Origin: Vitis vinifera | Taxonomy: Eukaryota; Streptophyta; Magnoliopsida; Vitales; Vitaceae | DNA length: 64,000 bases | NCBI RefSeq assembly: GCF_030704535.1 | Contig: NC_081811.1 | Span: forward strand, 12,097,001 to 12,161,000 | Direction: 5' to 3' | In this document: piece by piece, positions 25,601-38,563 of the stretch | Layout of the letters: each line of letters begins with the position of its first letter | Numbering within the stretch: position 1 is the stretch's first letter | The notes under the pieces: model-generated | Databases searched by the model: none | Told to the model about the DNA's origin: nothing | Seen by the model: the letters and a program-made list of their open reading frames with translations, nothing else | Translations under genes and position numbers: made by a program

Positions 25601-27518
25601 GGAGTAGATATGAGAAACTGGAATGCAGCAGCAAGAATCTTTTCCCACAAAGAAATCAAAGCAGCTACAAACAACTTCAAGGAGGTTATAGGACGTGGTA
25701 GTTTCGGATCTGTTTACATTGGCAAGCTTCCAGATGGAAAACTAGTAGCTGTGAAGGTGCGGTTCGATAGAACACAACTTGGGGCTGATTCCTTTATCAA
25801 TGAGGTTTGTCATATGAATTCTCCCACATTTTTTTTTTGTACTTGATTTGTTCCCTCTAAGGTGAGGCCCAAACGAGTGATCTCTTGCGATAGTATAGAC
25901 CGGACTAATTGCAGTTGCTGGTTGATCATCCTAATGATCACAGTTATATGCTATTTAATTATACCTTATGCTTCTTGTTGGATCTAATATTTGGAAAGAT
26001 AAAGTTGCTGTATAGTTATTTTATCATTTTTTTTCATTTCATGGATTCCTTTTAGGTGCATCTTTTGTCACAAATTCGTCATCAAAATCTTGTCAGTTTG
26101 GAAGGATTTTGTCATGAATCAAAGCAGCAAATTCTAGTCTATGAGTATTTGCCTGGTGGATCATTGGCTGACAATCTTTATGGTATGTTATACATGGATG
26201 CAACTAATTTTTTTTCCCTTTATTTATGCTTCATTTTAATCCATTCTTGTACTTCTTCCATGAATTCTCCACTTTTTGTTGATATTTATTTGATAATTAG
26301 AATTACCCACCATCTCAGGTGCAAATGGTAGAAGGATAACTTTAAGCTGGGTTCGCAGACTGAAAATTGCTGTTGATGCTGCAAAAGGTATACTAGTTTC
26401 CCTATTTCCTTATTTCTCACTTAAGCAAAGTCTTATACTGAAAATTGTCACCAAAAAGGTCAATAAGAAGCTCTATGAAGTTTGAATCTCCTCTCTTTAC
26501 TTGTAATATATACATACTTGGATTATCATTCTTGTATTATAGCTCTTGTGCAAGCCTCAAATATAATGAATGGGAAATAGAATCAATATTCTATCGCAAA
26601 TCTGTTTATCGAGTTGTAGCCAAATTTAATTCAACTGGTAGTGTGCACATTGAACTACACAGTATCCAAATGTTCACTGATAAGCATATGAAGGGGCTAT
26701 AAATTTCTTCCTATAGCAGACTAGAAGATCTTAATTATCGGTCTTTTGACAGGGTTGGACTATTTACACAATGGGAGCAATCCAAGAATCATACACCGTG
26801 ATGTGAAGTGCAGTAATATCCTTTTGGACATGGAGATGAATGCCAAGGTCTGTGACTTTGGCCTTTCCAAGCAAGTAACACAGGCTGATGCAACTCATGT
26901 CACTACTGTTGTCAAGGGCACTGCTGGCTATCTTGATCCTGAGTAAGTCTTCTGAATTTGTCATCTCATCGGTTACTCCTTTTTACTTGTATAGGTGAAT
27001 GTTTTTCCACACAGCTGCTAACCTCACTTTCATGTGCAGATACTACTCCACCCAACAGCTTACCGAGAAAAGTGATGTCTACAGCTTTGGAGTTGTTCTT
27101 TTGGAGCTGATTTGTGGGCGAGAACCATTAAGTCACTCTGGAACTCCTGATTCCTTCAATTTGGTCTTATGGGTAATCCAATCTTTTCCTTCATTGCTTC
27201 TGCTCCTACTTGCTAATAGTTCACTGGCATTCTTCTCCATTGAAAAAACAGTCGAGAATCAAGTGAATGATGTTGATGAGTTCCCTTGGTGTTGTGCAGG
27301 CCAAGCCCTACCTGCAGGCAGGTGCATTTGAGATAGTGGATGAGAGCATAAAGGGAAATTTTGATGTGGAGAGCATGAGAAAGGCAGCCCTGATTGCATC
27401 AAGGAGTGTGGAGAGAGATGCAGCACAAAGGCCTGTGATGGCAGAGGTATTGGCAGAGCTCAAAGAGGCCTACAGCATTCAGCTTTCTTATCTAGCATCT
27501 TGTGGCCATCTGAATTAA
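22607..27518 (+). CDS. Malectin-like/LRR receptor kinase (At5g48740 type), 16 exons
   Basis: Plasma-membrane receptor-like Ser/Thr kinase; the ligand is unknown. Exons: 22607-22682, 23068-23608, 23692-24143, 24240-24357, 24441-24509, 24609-24677, 24766-24834, 24981-25052, 25146-25214, 25283-25518, 25596-25804, 26056-26182, 26319-26387, 26753-26942, 27040-27172, 27300-27518. Phases join throughout to 2718 bp, 905 aa. Domains: signal peptide (1 to about 23, [17 protein letters not shown]), malectin-like domain (about 26-350), LRR region (about 390-512) in exons of 69-72 bp, membrane span (about 555-578), kinase (about 615-880). Kinase motifs: glycine loop GRGSFG 623-628, Lys644 in VAVKV, HRD 740-742, DFG 760-762 and GTAGYLDPE, so it is an RD kinase with all catalytic residues. 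The match to Arabidopsis At5g48740, recalled from memory, is close along the whole length. No break seen. Part of exons 8-9 is copied at 60403-60566. Confidence 0.95.
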
Positions 27519-30118
27519 AAAGTTGAGCCAAGCTTTTGAATATGGAATGTGCAGAAAGAGAGGTACGAGTCTTGGCATGATTGGTTCCAAAACCTTATTT
27601 ATATGTCACAAGTATAGCAAGTGGTTTAGCTGAAGATGGTTTCTTAGTCTATTTATAAAAATGTATATGTATGTATCTATTCATTTCTCGGTATTTCTGA
27701 ATTCTTACATTGAGTTATTAATGAAGTAGACTGCATTTGGATCTGGGAAAGGATGAGAGAAGAGAAGGGAGAAGTTGTTGAACTACTTTTGGATTTCTTC
27801 TCCTTTCTCTTGTTCCTGAAAGAGAGATTCTGTTCAGTGGCATACACCAATTATGTGTGACTTGATTATGGTTATGAGTATGATTAGAACAATCACATTA
27901 TTTTCAATAATTTGCACCACAGAGGGAAGGCCTTTTTCTGCACATTGTCATTGTCTTTTCTTTCATAGTAGAAGCTCTTTTAATCCACGAAGTAGATGAA
28001 GAGTCCTTCTGAGAGTGATCTTAATTAAAGCGGTTCAAGTTAGATTGAAAACAATTTGGTTTAAAATAATTTGTGTTTCTAACGGTTTTTTTATTGAAAA
28101 TAATTTTTGTTTTTATTGAAAACAATTTGGTTTCACTGGAAATGTTTTTGAAAATCACTTTAATAGTATTTTTTTTTTGTAATGAGTTATATGATAAGAA
28201 GTGATTTACCTATTAAATAATTATCAATTGCTTTAATCGGGTCTTTAGATTTTTAAATATAATATTTTTGAAAATTACCAAATACTTAGAGTCTGTTTGG
28301 TTTATATTTTCAAGAACTGTTTTCTATTCTTGAAAACAAAAAACCTATTTGGGGAAGGGGGTGTGTTTTTGTTTTTTGTGTTTTCCGTGTTCTTAAAAAC
28401 CATTTTTTTGAAAATAATAAAAAAAGGTTTTCATTATTTTTTCATTGTTCAAACCATAGATTTTTTTTTGTGTGGTTTTTTTTTTTTAATGTTTTCCACA
28501 AAGATGAGCTCTACCCAACTACCACAAAGCATAGATTTTTAAACATAATATTTTTTAAAATTACCAAATACATAATTTTTGTAAGCATTAAAAGCATTAA
28601 AAGCATAAAACCATAAAACCATAAGAAATTTATGGTGCAAAGCTACAACATGGCAAACAAAGTCTAATTTTAAGAGAATGCGAAAAACTTTTGCTTTATT
28701 AGAAAGAATCCAATTGAGTTATTTTTTTAATTGCCTTAAAAGTATTATATATTTTATTGGGTTAAATGTATTTTTGCCTCCATCTTTCACGTGTTTTATA
28801 CTTTGTCATCTTATAATGAGAAACATTTTATGTATCTTATATTAAATTCTTTGAATATATTTTTATTATTACTTTATTTAAGTTACAGAATTTTTCATTC
28901 TTAAAAGGAAATTTTGAGCTACTTGTTAAAAGCAATTATTAAAATATTGCTATATTTCAATGAAATATCGTGTGTCGATAGATCTTGATACGATATATTG
29001 GAAAGAAATATCGGTATTTTGATATTTTGACAATTTATCAAAAATTTCACCTATTTTTCGCAATTTATTGATTTTTCGTTGAAGCGGGGTGGTCAAACTT
29101 CAAAATTTTTCAAATTTTTTACTACTTGCCAAAACGTTCCACTTAACCAAGCACGGGGACAAGCTTGCCCCTTGTTATATAGTTGGTACAAAATATATAT
29201 ATACTAAAAGTCATTATATAAACATAATATTAAAAGAATGTTTTAAAGAATAAATTAATTATAATTATTTCATAATTAAATGATTTTTTTAATTAATTAT
29301 TAAAAATATAAAATTTATCGTGATAATTTCTTCATAGTGTTTTTAATACCCTTAATATATTAATTAAATATTAAAAATCATACCTATATCATTATTTATT
29401 TTATATCATTTGATACAATTGAATTAAATGAATTATAAATTTAATTTTAATATTAAATATATTTTTTAATTAAATATATTATAATCAAATATCACAATAT
29501 TATATCGAATAATATTTGATATAATTTAATAATAAATGTACATTTATAAAATGCATATTTTTATTCATGTATATAATGTTATTATCAAATATGATAAATT
29601 GTATTATACATATATCAATTTTTTGAACAAACAATTTTAAAATACGTCTAATATTATTTTTAAGAGTTTTTTATTTTTTATTTTTACATTTTTATAAGTT
29701 CTAATCAATTTTAGGTCCATCGACATTTTATGTCAAAATATATCTACTAATATATCTTATATATCCGTAAAATGAAAGTATCGATATATCCGTAATTACT
29801 AGTACTTTCATCATTGATTAAAAGTTTGACACCCATAAAAAAAATTTATAGTAATAGCGTAACATGGTGTTCTACGGTAATATATGCCTATTTCTCAATT
29901 TGCTCCCCTTTTTTTTTAAATATTTAAATATATATATTTTTAACATTTTTTTTACTAATAACATACATATTTTTCATAAATTGTCCAATTTTTTGTCCTT
30001 CAAATTTTTTAAAAATATTTTTTGACTATGTTATTAATTTTGAAATAATAAATTTAAAACTTATTTTGGTAAAAATTTGTTATTTAGAACTTTTGTTTTC
30101 TATTTAATTTAAATTTTT
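27519..30118. other. Intergenic region, AT-rich
   Basis: Begins with the kinase 3'UTR (to about 27720). From 28020 on it is AT-rich repeat-like DNA. GAGTCTGTTTGGTTTATATT near 28288 resembles a MITE end, with no partner found. Around 28970-29800 there are many ATATCG and GATATATC motifs. No gene recognised. Confidence 0.5.
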
Positions 30119-31140
30119 GCAGGCTAAAAGAGAATGTTAAACTCAGGATTCTTGTGGCCTTAACGACATCCAAACACGTTCAAGAACGCAGCGCGCACTT
30201 GACGTGTGAATTAACGGTTTCAAAAAAACCTGTTCAAGAGCACAGTTGCCAGTTGGCTTCAAAAGTGATATCAATCCATAAAACCCATTCAAGAACGCAC
30301 AACTCAGCTCTCATTGTCTTTCTCTCTGAAGCTTCTCTCTAAAAGCTTCCTCATAGGTAAGTTCAAAACCCCAGTTCAAAACCGATTATGAGTTCTTCTC
30401 ACGGGTTTTCTCAACAACCAAATAACCATTGTTTTATGTTATTTTCATGATATCTCCGTCTGGTTTAGATTTGATCGTTTTTTCATATACATTTTTTTTT
30501 TCTTTTCAAGATTTTCCTTTCTTTTTCTTGGTTTTCTCGGCAACCAAACAGCTGTTCTTGTGGGGTTTCGATAAGGGGATTCAGTATAGATTGTGGTGTT
30601 TTCGATTTAATTATGTTAAATTTTTGTAGGGTAAAAGAGAATGTTAAACTCAGGATTTTAATGACATCCAAACACGTTAAAAAACGTAGCTCTCACCTGA
30701 CGTGTGAGACTAACGGCTTCAAAAGTGAGAGTAAAACCTGTTCAATAACACAGTTGCCAGTTAGCTTCAAAAGTGGGAGTATGGCGATATCAATCCATAA
30801 AACCCATTCAAGAACGCAGTACTCAGCTCTCATTGTCTTTCTCTCTAAAGCTCCTCTCTAAAAGCTTCCTCATAGATAAGTTCAAAACCCTAGTTCAAAA
30901 CCGATTATGAGTTCTTCTCATGGGTTTTCTCAACAACCAAATAACCATTGTTTAATGTTATTTTCGTGATATCTCCGTCTGGTTTAGATTTGATCGTTTT
31001 TTCATATACATTTTTTTTTTCTTTTCAAGAGTTTCATTTCCTTTCCTTTTCTTGGTTTTCTCGGCAACCAAACAGCTGTTCTTGTAGGGTTTCGATAAGG
31101 GGATTCAGTGAAGATTGTGGTGTTTTCGTTCTTCGGACAC
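30119..31140 (+). repeat. Tandem duplication resembling a promoter, 5'UTR exon and leader intron
   Basis: Two copies (about 30119-30625 and 30626-31140, offset 507-526 bp) share the order AAAGAGAATGTTAAACTCAG, ACATCCAAACACGTT, AATCCATAAAACCCATTCAA, CAGCTCTCATTGTCTTTCTC, AAAGCTTCCTCATAG and AACCGATTATGAGTTCTTCT. In copy 1 the last but one is followed by GTAAGTTC, a strong 5' splice site; in copy 2 it is GATAAGTTC, which abolishes the donor. That layout fits a duplicated leader exon and intron start of a housekeeping-type gene, but no coding exon follows. The inference is moderate. Confidence 0.6.
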
Positions 31141-31148
31141 TTAAATTT

Positions 31149-31830
31149 CTCAAACTGAATTATTCTTTCAGGTTATAACCACTTTGATTCATTTGTTTAT
31201 TTATGAAGATCTCAATTGTAGTTTCTCTGTTCTTATGGATTTTCGTTTAAATCAGATTGTTGTGGAATTTAGCTGAATTTTCCTTCATAACTCAAGGAAA
31301 ACTAAGGGCTCGGAGAGGAGAGGAGTGAAGATTCAGAGGGTTTCGATAAGGGGATTCGGTGAAGATTGTGGTGTTTTCGATCTTCAGACTGTTAAATTTG
31401 TCAAACTCGACAATTCTTTTAGGCTGTAACCTCTTTTATTCATTTGTTTATTTATGAAGATCTCAATTGTAGTTTCTCTGTTCTTATGGATTTTTGTTTA
31501 AATCGGATTATTGTGGAATTTGGCTGAATTTTTGTTCATATACTTTTGATTTCTATTGATCTGATCATTTCAGTTTCTGTTGATCTGATTATTTCCGTTT
31601 GTTTATTTTTGTAATTTTCAGATTGTGATGTTTTTGATCTTCGGACCGTTAAATTTCACATACTGAACTATTCTTTTAGGTTATATCCTCTTTAGTTCAG
31701 TTATTTATTTATGAAGATCTCAATTGTAGTTTCTCTGTTCTTATGGATTTTCATTTAAATCAGATTATTGTGGAATTTGGTTGAATTTTCGTTCATGTAC
31801 TTTTGATTTCTATTGATCTGCTTATTTCGG
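31149..31830 (+). repeat. Three tandem repeats of about 255 bp
   Basis: The block containing ATGAAGATCTCAATTGTAGT starts at 31203, 31454 and 31711 (spacing 251 and 257 bp). Each copy has TTCTCTGTTCTTATGGATTT, a GTGGAATTT segment and GAATTTT after it. The AAGGGGATTCGGTGAAGATT block near 31348 links these repeats to the duplication just upstream, so they look like one expanded leader-intron region. Confidence 0.8.
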
Positions 31831-32565
31831 AGAAATCAATTGTAATTATTTGAGATTCCTTTTATTGTGTGTTGATTTAGATTATAGAACCCTAATTAGT
31901 TTATTTTTGTAAATTTTGGATTGCTCTGTTGGAATCTCTTATTTTTATATCTGTTCATCCATTTTTGGATCATGTTGATTTTTGGCTGTTTCAAAATATT
32001 CGTTTGAGATTTTGTATTCTTTGTATATTATGTGTGGATTGAGATCATTTTTTTCTGGAGTCATAAGTTATTATTGAATGTAAATCCGTGATTGATCTTT
32101 CTTGATTAAAGCGTTGTATAATTATAGGTTGAATTTTTCTTAGGTTGCAATCATTAGAATTCGTTTGCCCAAGTCATAATTCTTTATTAGGTCTTTTTAA
32201 TCCACGTTAATTTGATCATTTTATGTAATCAGTTTATGACTTGTTTTAAGTTTCTGGAGATCCCTATTGATTTAATGAATTAGACTATGGTTTTGTTGAT
32301 TTAAATGAATTCAGTTCTTCCCGATCTTTGCTTCATAATTTTCCTTAAATTTCTTTCAATTTATAATGATTTGATCTAATTTGAAAATTTTAGTGGAATA
32401 TTTGATAATTTGATTAGATTTGTTTACTTAATAATTTTTAATCTACGGTTTTCTTCGTTTTTTTTTTCTATTTATCTTTGTTTTTAATTAATTCAATTGA
32501 GGGTTTGGATTAAGTTTCTGTTGGTCCAATTATGTTAATTCAATTAGAGTATAGAAGTGTTAACA
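31831..32565. other. T-rich intron-like sequence, no gene
   Basis: T-rich with many GATTT and TTTGATT words, resembling plant leader-intron sequence. It ends where decayed Copia RT begins. No acceptor joined to a coding exon was found. Confidence 0.4.
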
Positions 32566-33919
32566 GTTAAATTCAAGGTTGATGGATCCCTTGGACAATA
32601 TAAAGGAATGTTGGTTGCAAAGGAATGCACACAAAACATATGAAGTGGACTATCAAGAAAATTTTGCAGTCTTACTAAAGATGAATATAATGAGGATTTT
32701 ATTGTCTTTGATAACTCATTTTGATAGAGATTTACAATTATTTGATGTAAAGAATGTCTTTCTATGTCGTGAAATTGATGAAGAAATCTATATAAAAGTT
32801 TCTCTCAGGAAGTTTAGACAAGAATAAGGTGTTAGGTTGGAGGAAGAAGGTGTTTGCATGGATTGAAATAATCTCTTAGAGCGTGGTTTGGAAGATTTAA
32901 AAGGTTATATTAAGTATAGGGTTTTTAGACAAAGCTGGTGGTCATACTTTGTTCATTAAAATTTAATTCAGGGGGAGTTACAGGCTTATTGGTGTATGTT
33001 GATGACATAATTGTGATAGAAAATGATCTAAAAGAAAAATAGGCATTTTGATAATGACTTGCAAAGAAGTTTATGAGAGTTGCAGTCACACGGTAAAAAA
33101 AAGGTATATTTTGTATCACAACATAAATATGTCCCTTGACTTGCTCAAGGAGATGAAAAGATTGGATGTAAACCTGTAACAACTCTTATAAGGCAAACCA
33201 TAAGTTTGAGCAAGCATCATTGAAAGATAAAGGAGCGGATCAAGGTGTACATCAAATATTAGTGAGACGATTGATTTATTTGTTGCACACAAGACCGAAT
33301 ATTGCCTATGTCATGAGTATGGTGAGCCAATTTATGCATAATCCAAAGGAGGTATATTTACAAGTTGTCCATCAAATTTTACAATATCTTAAAGGAAGAT
33401 TAGGAATGAGAATTCTCTTGAGAAAATATATGAATTAGTTCTTTGAAGTCTACATGTATGTTGACTATATTGAATCAATGGTAGACATGAGATCCACATC
33501 AGTTACTATACCTTTCTTGGAGGAAACTTAGTGATTTAAAGGAGTAAAAAAAACCTAGTTATGTCAAGGTCTAGTGTGGAAGCAAAGTTTAGAGCTATGG
33601 CATAAAGAAGTTGTGAGTTACTATGACTTCAAATTATTCTTGAGGGTCTACAAATTAAATGAGAAGGACTAATGGGGTTGTACTATGATAACAAATTAGT
33701 CATAAACATTACTCTTAATTCAGAACAATATGACCGAAGAAAACATGTTGAAGTTGATAGACACTTCATAAAGAAAATGTTGGAAAGTGGTTTGATTTGC
33801 ACTCTATTTGTATCATCTAGAAGACAACTTACAAATGTTTTGATCAAGAGTTTGGTGAGCACAACATTTCAAACAATTATAAGTAAGGTGGAAATGGATA
33901 ATATCTATTCCCTAGCTTA
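32566..33919 (+). pseudogene. Copia RT and RNase H remnant
   Basis: From 32566 broken frames read VDGSL, YKGMLVAKECTQ, YEVDYQENFAV, LLKMNIMRILLSL and LFDVKNVFL, the fingers and palm of a Copia RT. LVYVDDIIVI near 32991-33021 retains the YVDD box. Later blocks are LLHTRPNIAYVMSMVSQFM (33277), then LYYDNKLVINIT (33675), HVEVDRHFIKK and a stop at 33918, the normal end of Copia RNase H. Stops and frameshifts are frequent. The 5' part of the element is missing. Confidence 0.8.
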
Positions 33920-33925
33920 AGGGAG

Positions 33926-34138
33926 AGTCTTAGAATTTTGAATTTTACTATTTGAGGTTTTTTGTATATATATATATGTATGTAAAATTATGCATACAAT
34001 TGTAAATTAGATTAGGAAGAATAATCCCTCATTTCTTGGGATTGTTTTGATTTATAGGGATTGCTAGTTTATTTATTTCCTTTAATATAGGATATAAATT
34101 ATCACAACTAATTAAATAAGAATTCAATACCATTTTTT
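33926..34138 (+). repeat. Probable Copia 3' LTR
   Basis: Directly follows the RNase H stop and a purine tract (AAGGGAGAG, 33920-33928). It contains a (TA)n stretch near 33966 and a short AT-rich tail. There is no second LTR to compare, so both ends are approximate. Confidence 0.5.
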
Positions 34139-34179
34139 GCCACAACTTGGAAATGTAAGTGTAAGAATCACAACTTTGA

Positions 34180-35095
34180 CAAGAAACCTAGAAGAACTAG
34201 AACGAAAGATAATCTATAAATGAATTGTTAGAAATGGCTCAGACTTGTGCCATATGCGAGTCTAGAGGACACATAACCAATAAGGGTCTTACCATTCCTA
34301 TAGTGAAAGATATTTTTAGTGAAAAAGCTGTTGTAATTGGAATCTTAGTTGGTTGAATGGTGGCAGGTTTAGACAAGAAAGGAATTACCCATTCTAGAAC
34401 ACCTATAATGCAAGCTAGAGAAATCATCTAAATTTTTCTTGGAGCAATCTAAACAATTTTCAAGAAAGATATGAAACCAAGGGATGATCTAAGGGAATAA
34501 AGGTGTCAATGTGATCAATTTAATCAACCTTAGTCTCAAACTACAAATCAACTCCAAAAGCATCAAATCGTAAACCTTCTTTATCATCCTCATTAGAAGC
34601 AAGATTTCATTGAAGATTAAGAAAAGTATAATGAAGAGCTTAGGAAATTTTCTGTTAAGTAAAAGAAATGGAATGAAGAACAATACAAATTCAATTCTTA
34701 AACACCCCAAGCCCTCACCAATATCCAAACAACCTTAAATAAGTTGAAAATATAGACTAATGGGGATAAAGGGAAATTTCCAGCCTAACCTCATCAGAAT
34801 GGAAGGGCTCTTTATAAAGCAAAGAAAGGTGAAAGTTATTCTCACAATCAATAAGAGGTGAAAGAAGTAGTTTCATTGAGAAGTAGAAATTTTTTTAAGG
34901 AAACTAAAAAAGAGAAAGAGGTTGATGTTGAGAAAAAACAAAACATAACTAAACTTCATGGTAAGGTAAAGGAGATGGAAGAAAACGAACCAAGAAAAGG
35001 GAGGAAGATATAAAAGGAAAGACCAGAACATCGTTGCTCAATTTCCTTGTACTTTAAAGGGTAAGAGATCTGAGAATAAATATGATGAATTTTTT
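34180..35095 (+). pseudogene. Gypsy gag C-terminal remnant
   Basis: AQTCAICESRGHITNKGLTIP, near 34230-34290, is the nucleocapsid knuckle, with Gly in place of its last Cys. ENHLNFSWSNLNNFQERY follows at about 34420-34470, a hallmark of this gag family. A lysine/glutamate-rich linker covers 34860-35050. Stops interrupt the frame. Confidence 0.7.
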
Positions 35096-35735
35096 TATGT
35101 GTTGAAGCAAGTGAAAGTCAACATACCTTTGCTTCATGTTGTCAAACAAGTGAGAGTGATAATTGAATGTAAAACCCTTGTAGAGTACAAGGATCGAGGA
35201 TGTCCAACAATCTCTATTACTATCGAAGATGAATTTATGGAAAAGACATTGTTAGATCTAAGGGCTAGAGACAATCTATTATTATACTCTTTGTACAAGA
35301 AATTGGATTCGGGGAACCCGAAAAAGACAAGCATCACTTAACCGTTGATAGATCTTTTAATCAAAATACCTAGAGGTTTGAGGGAGGATGTTTTGGCATA
35401 AATGGACAAATTCTTTTATCCTTGTATTGGATACCAAGCTAATTCAAATGAGATCTAATTTGGTGCTTCTTATTTTCAAAAGACCATTCTTGCTACTATT
35501 AATGTTATAATAAATTGTATGAATGGAATAATGAAATTAACTTTTAGTAATATGACTTTAGAGACAAACATATTGCACATGAGAAAGCAATTATTTGTAC
35601 AAAAAGAAGAAATAGAAGTCTTCTCGGTTAACACTCTTATCCAAGAACATGATGATTTTCTACTAGAGAGTAAAGTTGATGAAACATATGTTTGTTTCAA
35701 GGTATTGAGCAGTGATATGAGGTAGAGGAAACTTT
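35096..35735 (+). pseudogene. Gypsy protease remnant
   Basis: VKVNIPLLHVVKQ, YKDRGCPTISITI and TLLDLRARDNLLLYSLYKKL (about 35250-35308) are the pre-protease and active-site region. The family's D-x-G triplet reads D-L-R here, so the catalytic glycine is lost. IPRGLREDVL follows after a stop at 35339-35341. NGIMKLTFSNMTLETNI (35522 onward) continues the region toward RT. Confidence 0.75.
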
Positions 35736-37670
35736 TGTTGAGGTGCGGGTCTAAGAGTAAGGAAATCTTAGGTACTGAAAATGTTAAAAACACTAAGAAG
35801 TATTGAGGAGAAAAACAAAGAAAGACAACCCTTGTACAAAAGGGGTTGCAATGTGTCTTTTCAAAACATATCAGTGATTATCCCTACAGAGCTTAAGGTT
35901 AAACAAGAAAAGATGCTGATCAAAACTTTAAGAAGTTGTCAAAAAACCATAGGTTGGTCAATTGAAGACTTAAAAGGAATAAGCCCATTGATCTATACAC
36001 ATCATTGGACAAAGGAGCTAACATGGTTCACCAACCTTAAAGAACATTGAGTACTCATATGCAAGAAGTTGTGAGGGCTAAGGTGATTAAGCTCCTTGAT
36101 CCCAAAATTATTTACCTTATTTCTGATAACACTTAGGGTAGATTGAGTTATGTTGTGCCAAAGAAAAGTGGTATCACAATAGTTATTAATGAAAAAGAGG
36201 AAGTCATTCTTACAAGACTAACTTTTGGTTGGAGGTTATGGGTTGATTACATAAAGTAAAATATAGTAGCTATGGAAGACTATTGTTTTCTAGCATTCCT
36301 TGACCAAACTCTAAAAAAGGGTAGTTAGATGGTTCTTCTAGATATTTTCAAATTGACATAACTCCAATGGATTTGGTGAAACTTACCTTACATATATAGA
36401 AAGATGCCTTTAGGGTTTTGGAATGCTCTTACACCATTTAAAAGGTGCATGATCCATATATTTTCAAAATCGTGAGAAAGAGAAATGGAAGATTTCATAT
36501 GAAGGATATAATTTCAACAAGGTGAATTGAAGTAGGACAAGAAAAAATAGTTGATTATGAAACTACCCAATCGCTCTAGTATGAGATGGAATGTGTCTTT
36601 TTAAGACAAATCGGTGATTATCCCTATAGAGCTTAAGATTGAACAAGAAGAGAAGCGAATTAAAACATGAAGAAGTTATCAAAAAACCATGGGTTGGTCA
36701 ATTGAATACTTAAAAGGAATGAGCACGTTGATCTATAAGCATCTTTGGAGAAAGGAGCTAACATTGTTCACTAACCTTAAAGAACATTGAATCCTCATAT
36801 GCAAGAAGTTGTGATTACTAAGGTTATTAAACTCCTTGATCCCCAAATTATTTACTCTATTTCTGATAGCAATTGGATTAGTTCGAAATAAGTTGTGCCA
36901 AAGAAAAGTGGTATTAGAGTTGTTAAGAATGAAAAAGTGGAAGCCATTCTTACAATATTAACTATTGGTTGATTACAAAAAGTAAAAGATGGCAGCTAGG
37001 AAAGACTATTGTTTTCTACCATTCCTTGACCAAACACTAGAAAACGTAGTTGGATATCATTTCTATTACATTGATTGTTGATTTAGATATTGTCAAATTG
37101 GCATAACTCTAAAGGATTGGGCTAAAACTACTCTTACTGTTTTTGGGATATATGTATGTAGAAAGATGCCTTTAGGGTTATGGAATGCTCCTACAACTTT
37201 TAAAAGGTGTATGATCATTATATTTTCAAAATTGTTAGAAAGAGAAGTTGAAGTATTCATAGAAAGGATATAATTTCGAAAAGTGGAATTGAAGTTGGAC
37301 ATGTAAAAATTGAGTTTATTGTGAAATTTCCTAGTCTCTCTTGTATGAGTTGAAATTTACCTTTTTAAAACAACTTGGTGATTATGCCAATAGAGCTTAA
37401 GGTTGAATGAGAAGAGAAGCTGATAAAAAATTTAAGAAGTTAAAAAAACAATAGGTGGGTGACTTGATGACCTAAAAGGAATAAGCCCATTAATCTATAT
37501 ACATCATTGGACCAAGGAACTAGCATTGATAACCAACCTTAAAGAACATTGAATCCGCATATGCAAGAAGTTGTGAGGATTAAGATGATTAAGCTAGTTG
37601 ATCACAAAACTATTTACCCTATTTCTAATAGCACTTTTGTGAGTTTGAGTTAAGTTGTGCCAAAGAAAAA

Positions 37671-37675
37671 TGGTG
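37671..37675. repeat. 5-bp target-site duplication, left copy
   Basis: TGGTG precedes the LTR that starts TGATTCGTGCC; the same five bases follow the right LTR at 45199-45203. Confidence 0.85.
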
Positions 37676-38069
37676 TGATTCGTGCCCAATTGGTGTCTCA
37701 GCTGATTCGTGTCCAGCTGGTGTTCCTTGATTGAGGGAGTAATCAACAAAATTTATAACCTATTACACCATTTACTAGGATAGCAAAGACAAAGCTACTA
37801 TAGCATAGTGGCTCTAAGATCATTCACTGGGATGAGTTTTCACTTTGCAAATGATATTAATTCAAAGCTGAATTGGTGCCTTTTCATTTCAAGGTTAGCT
37901 TTAAAAGAAAACATAAATATGTTTGAATGAAAAAGGTTTGGTTTTAAACTAATCAAAAATAGTAATTGATTTTACTTACAAAGAAAAGTGTTTCTTGGAG
38001 TTTCAGATCACTAGGCTCAGATTCCTCATACAAAAAGGGAGTTCCGGTCACTTGTTTCTTTTCCTCGCA

Positions 38070-38100
38070 TTAGAGAATTAACATATAGTTAATTCTCTAA
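38070..38100. repeat. Perfect palindrome in LTR
   Basis: Arms TTAGAGAATTAAC and GTTAATTCTCTAA with loop ATATA. The second LTR has the same at 43771-43801. Confidence 0.95.
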
Positions 38101-38563
38101 CCGGTGTTGTACAGATGCTTCCCATTAATGGGTTCAAACACTAAATCCCTCTCACTGATGCACCTTGCAATGGCTCATACCTCTCACCTAGCACTTGCCA
38201 TTCAAGGCGATCTTTAACCTTGGATTACCCGTCAAAAGCTCGCAAGAGATAACTAATGGATGTCTCCGTGGAGTCCAAAAGCTTACCAAGTGTTGGCTAT
38301 TCTAGAAAATCCTACCTTCAAGTCACCTCCCAGAGGCTCGTAAGGGGTAAACTAGTGCATCTCCATGGACGGAGATCACTTGCCTTACCAAGTGTTGACC
38401 CAGGTGATTTAAAGGCGTTTTAAGTTAACTAAAAAAATAAAAACCATTAACGGGTCACACTTTCTCTTCATTAAAAACTAAAACAACAAAACTTCCAAAT
38501 TATGCATGTGGAAACTTACCCGGATTTCCTCACTCCAAGAGACGAAAAGCCTAGCCTCTCATC

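Noticed and set aside
28288..28560. Possible MITE starting GAGTCTGTTTGGTT
   Set aside because: One end only; no partner or duplication seen.
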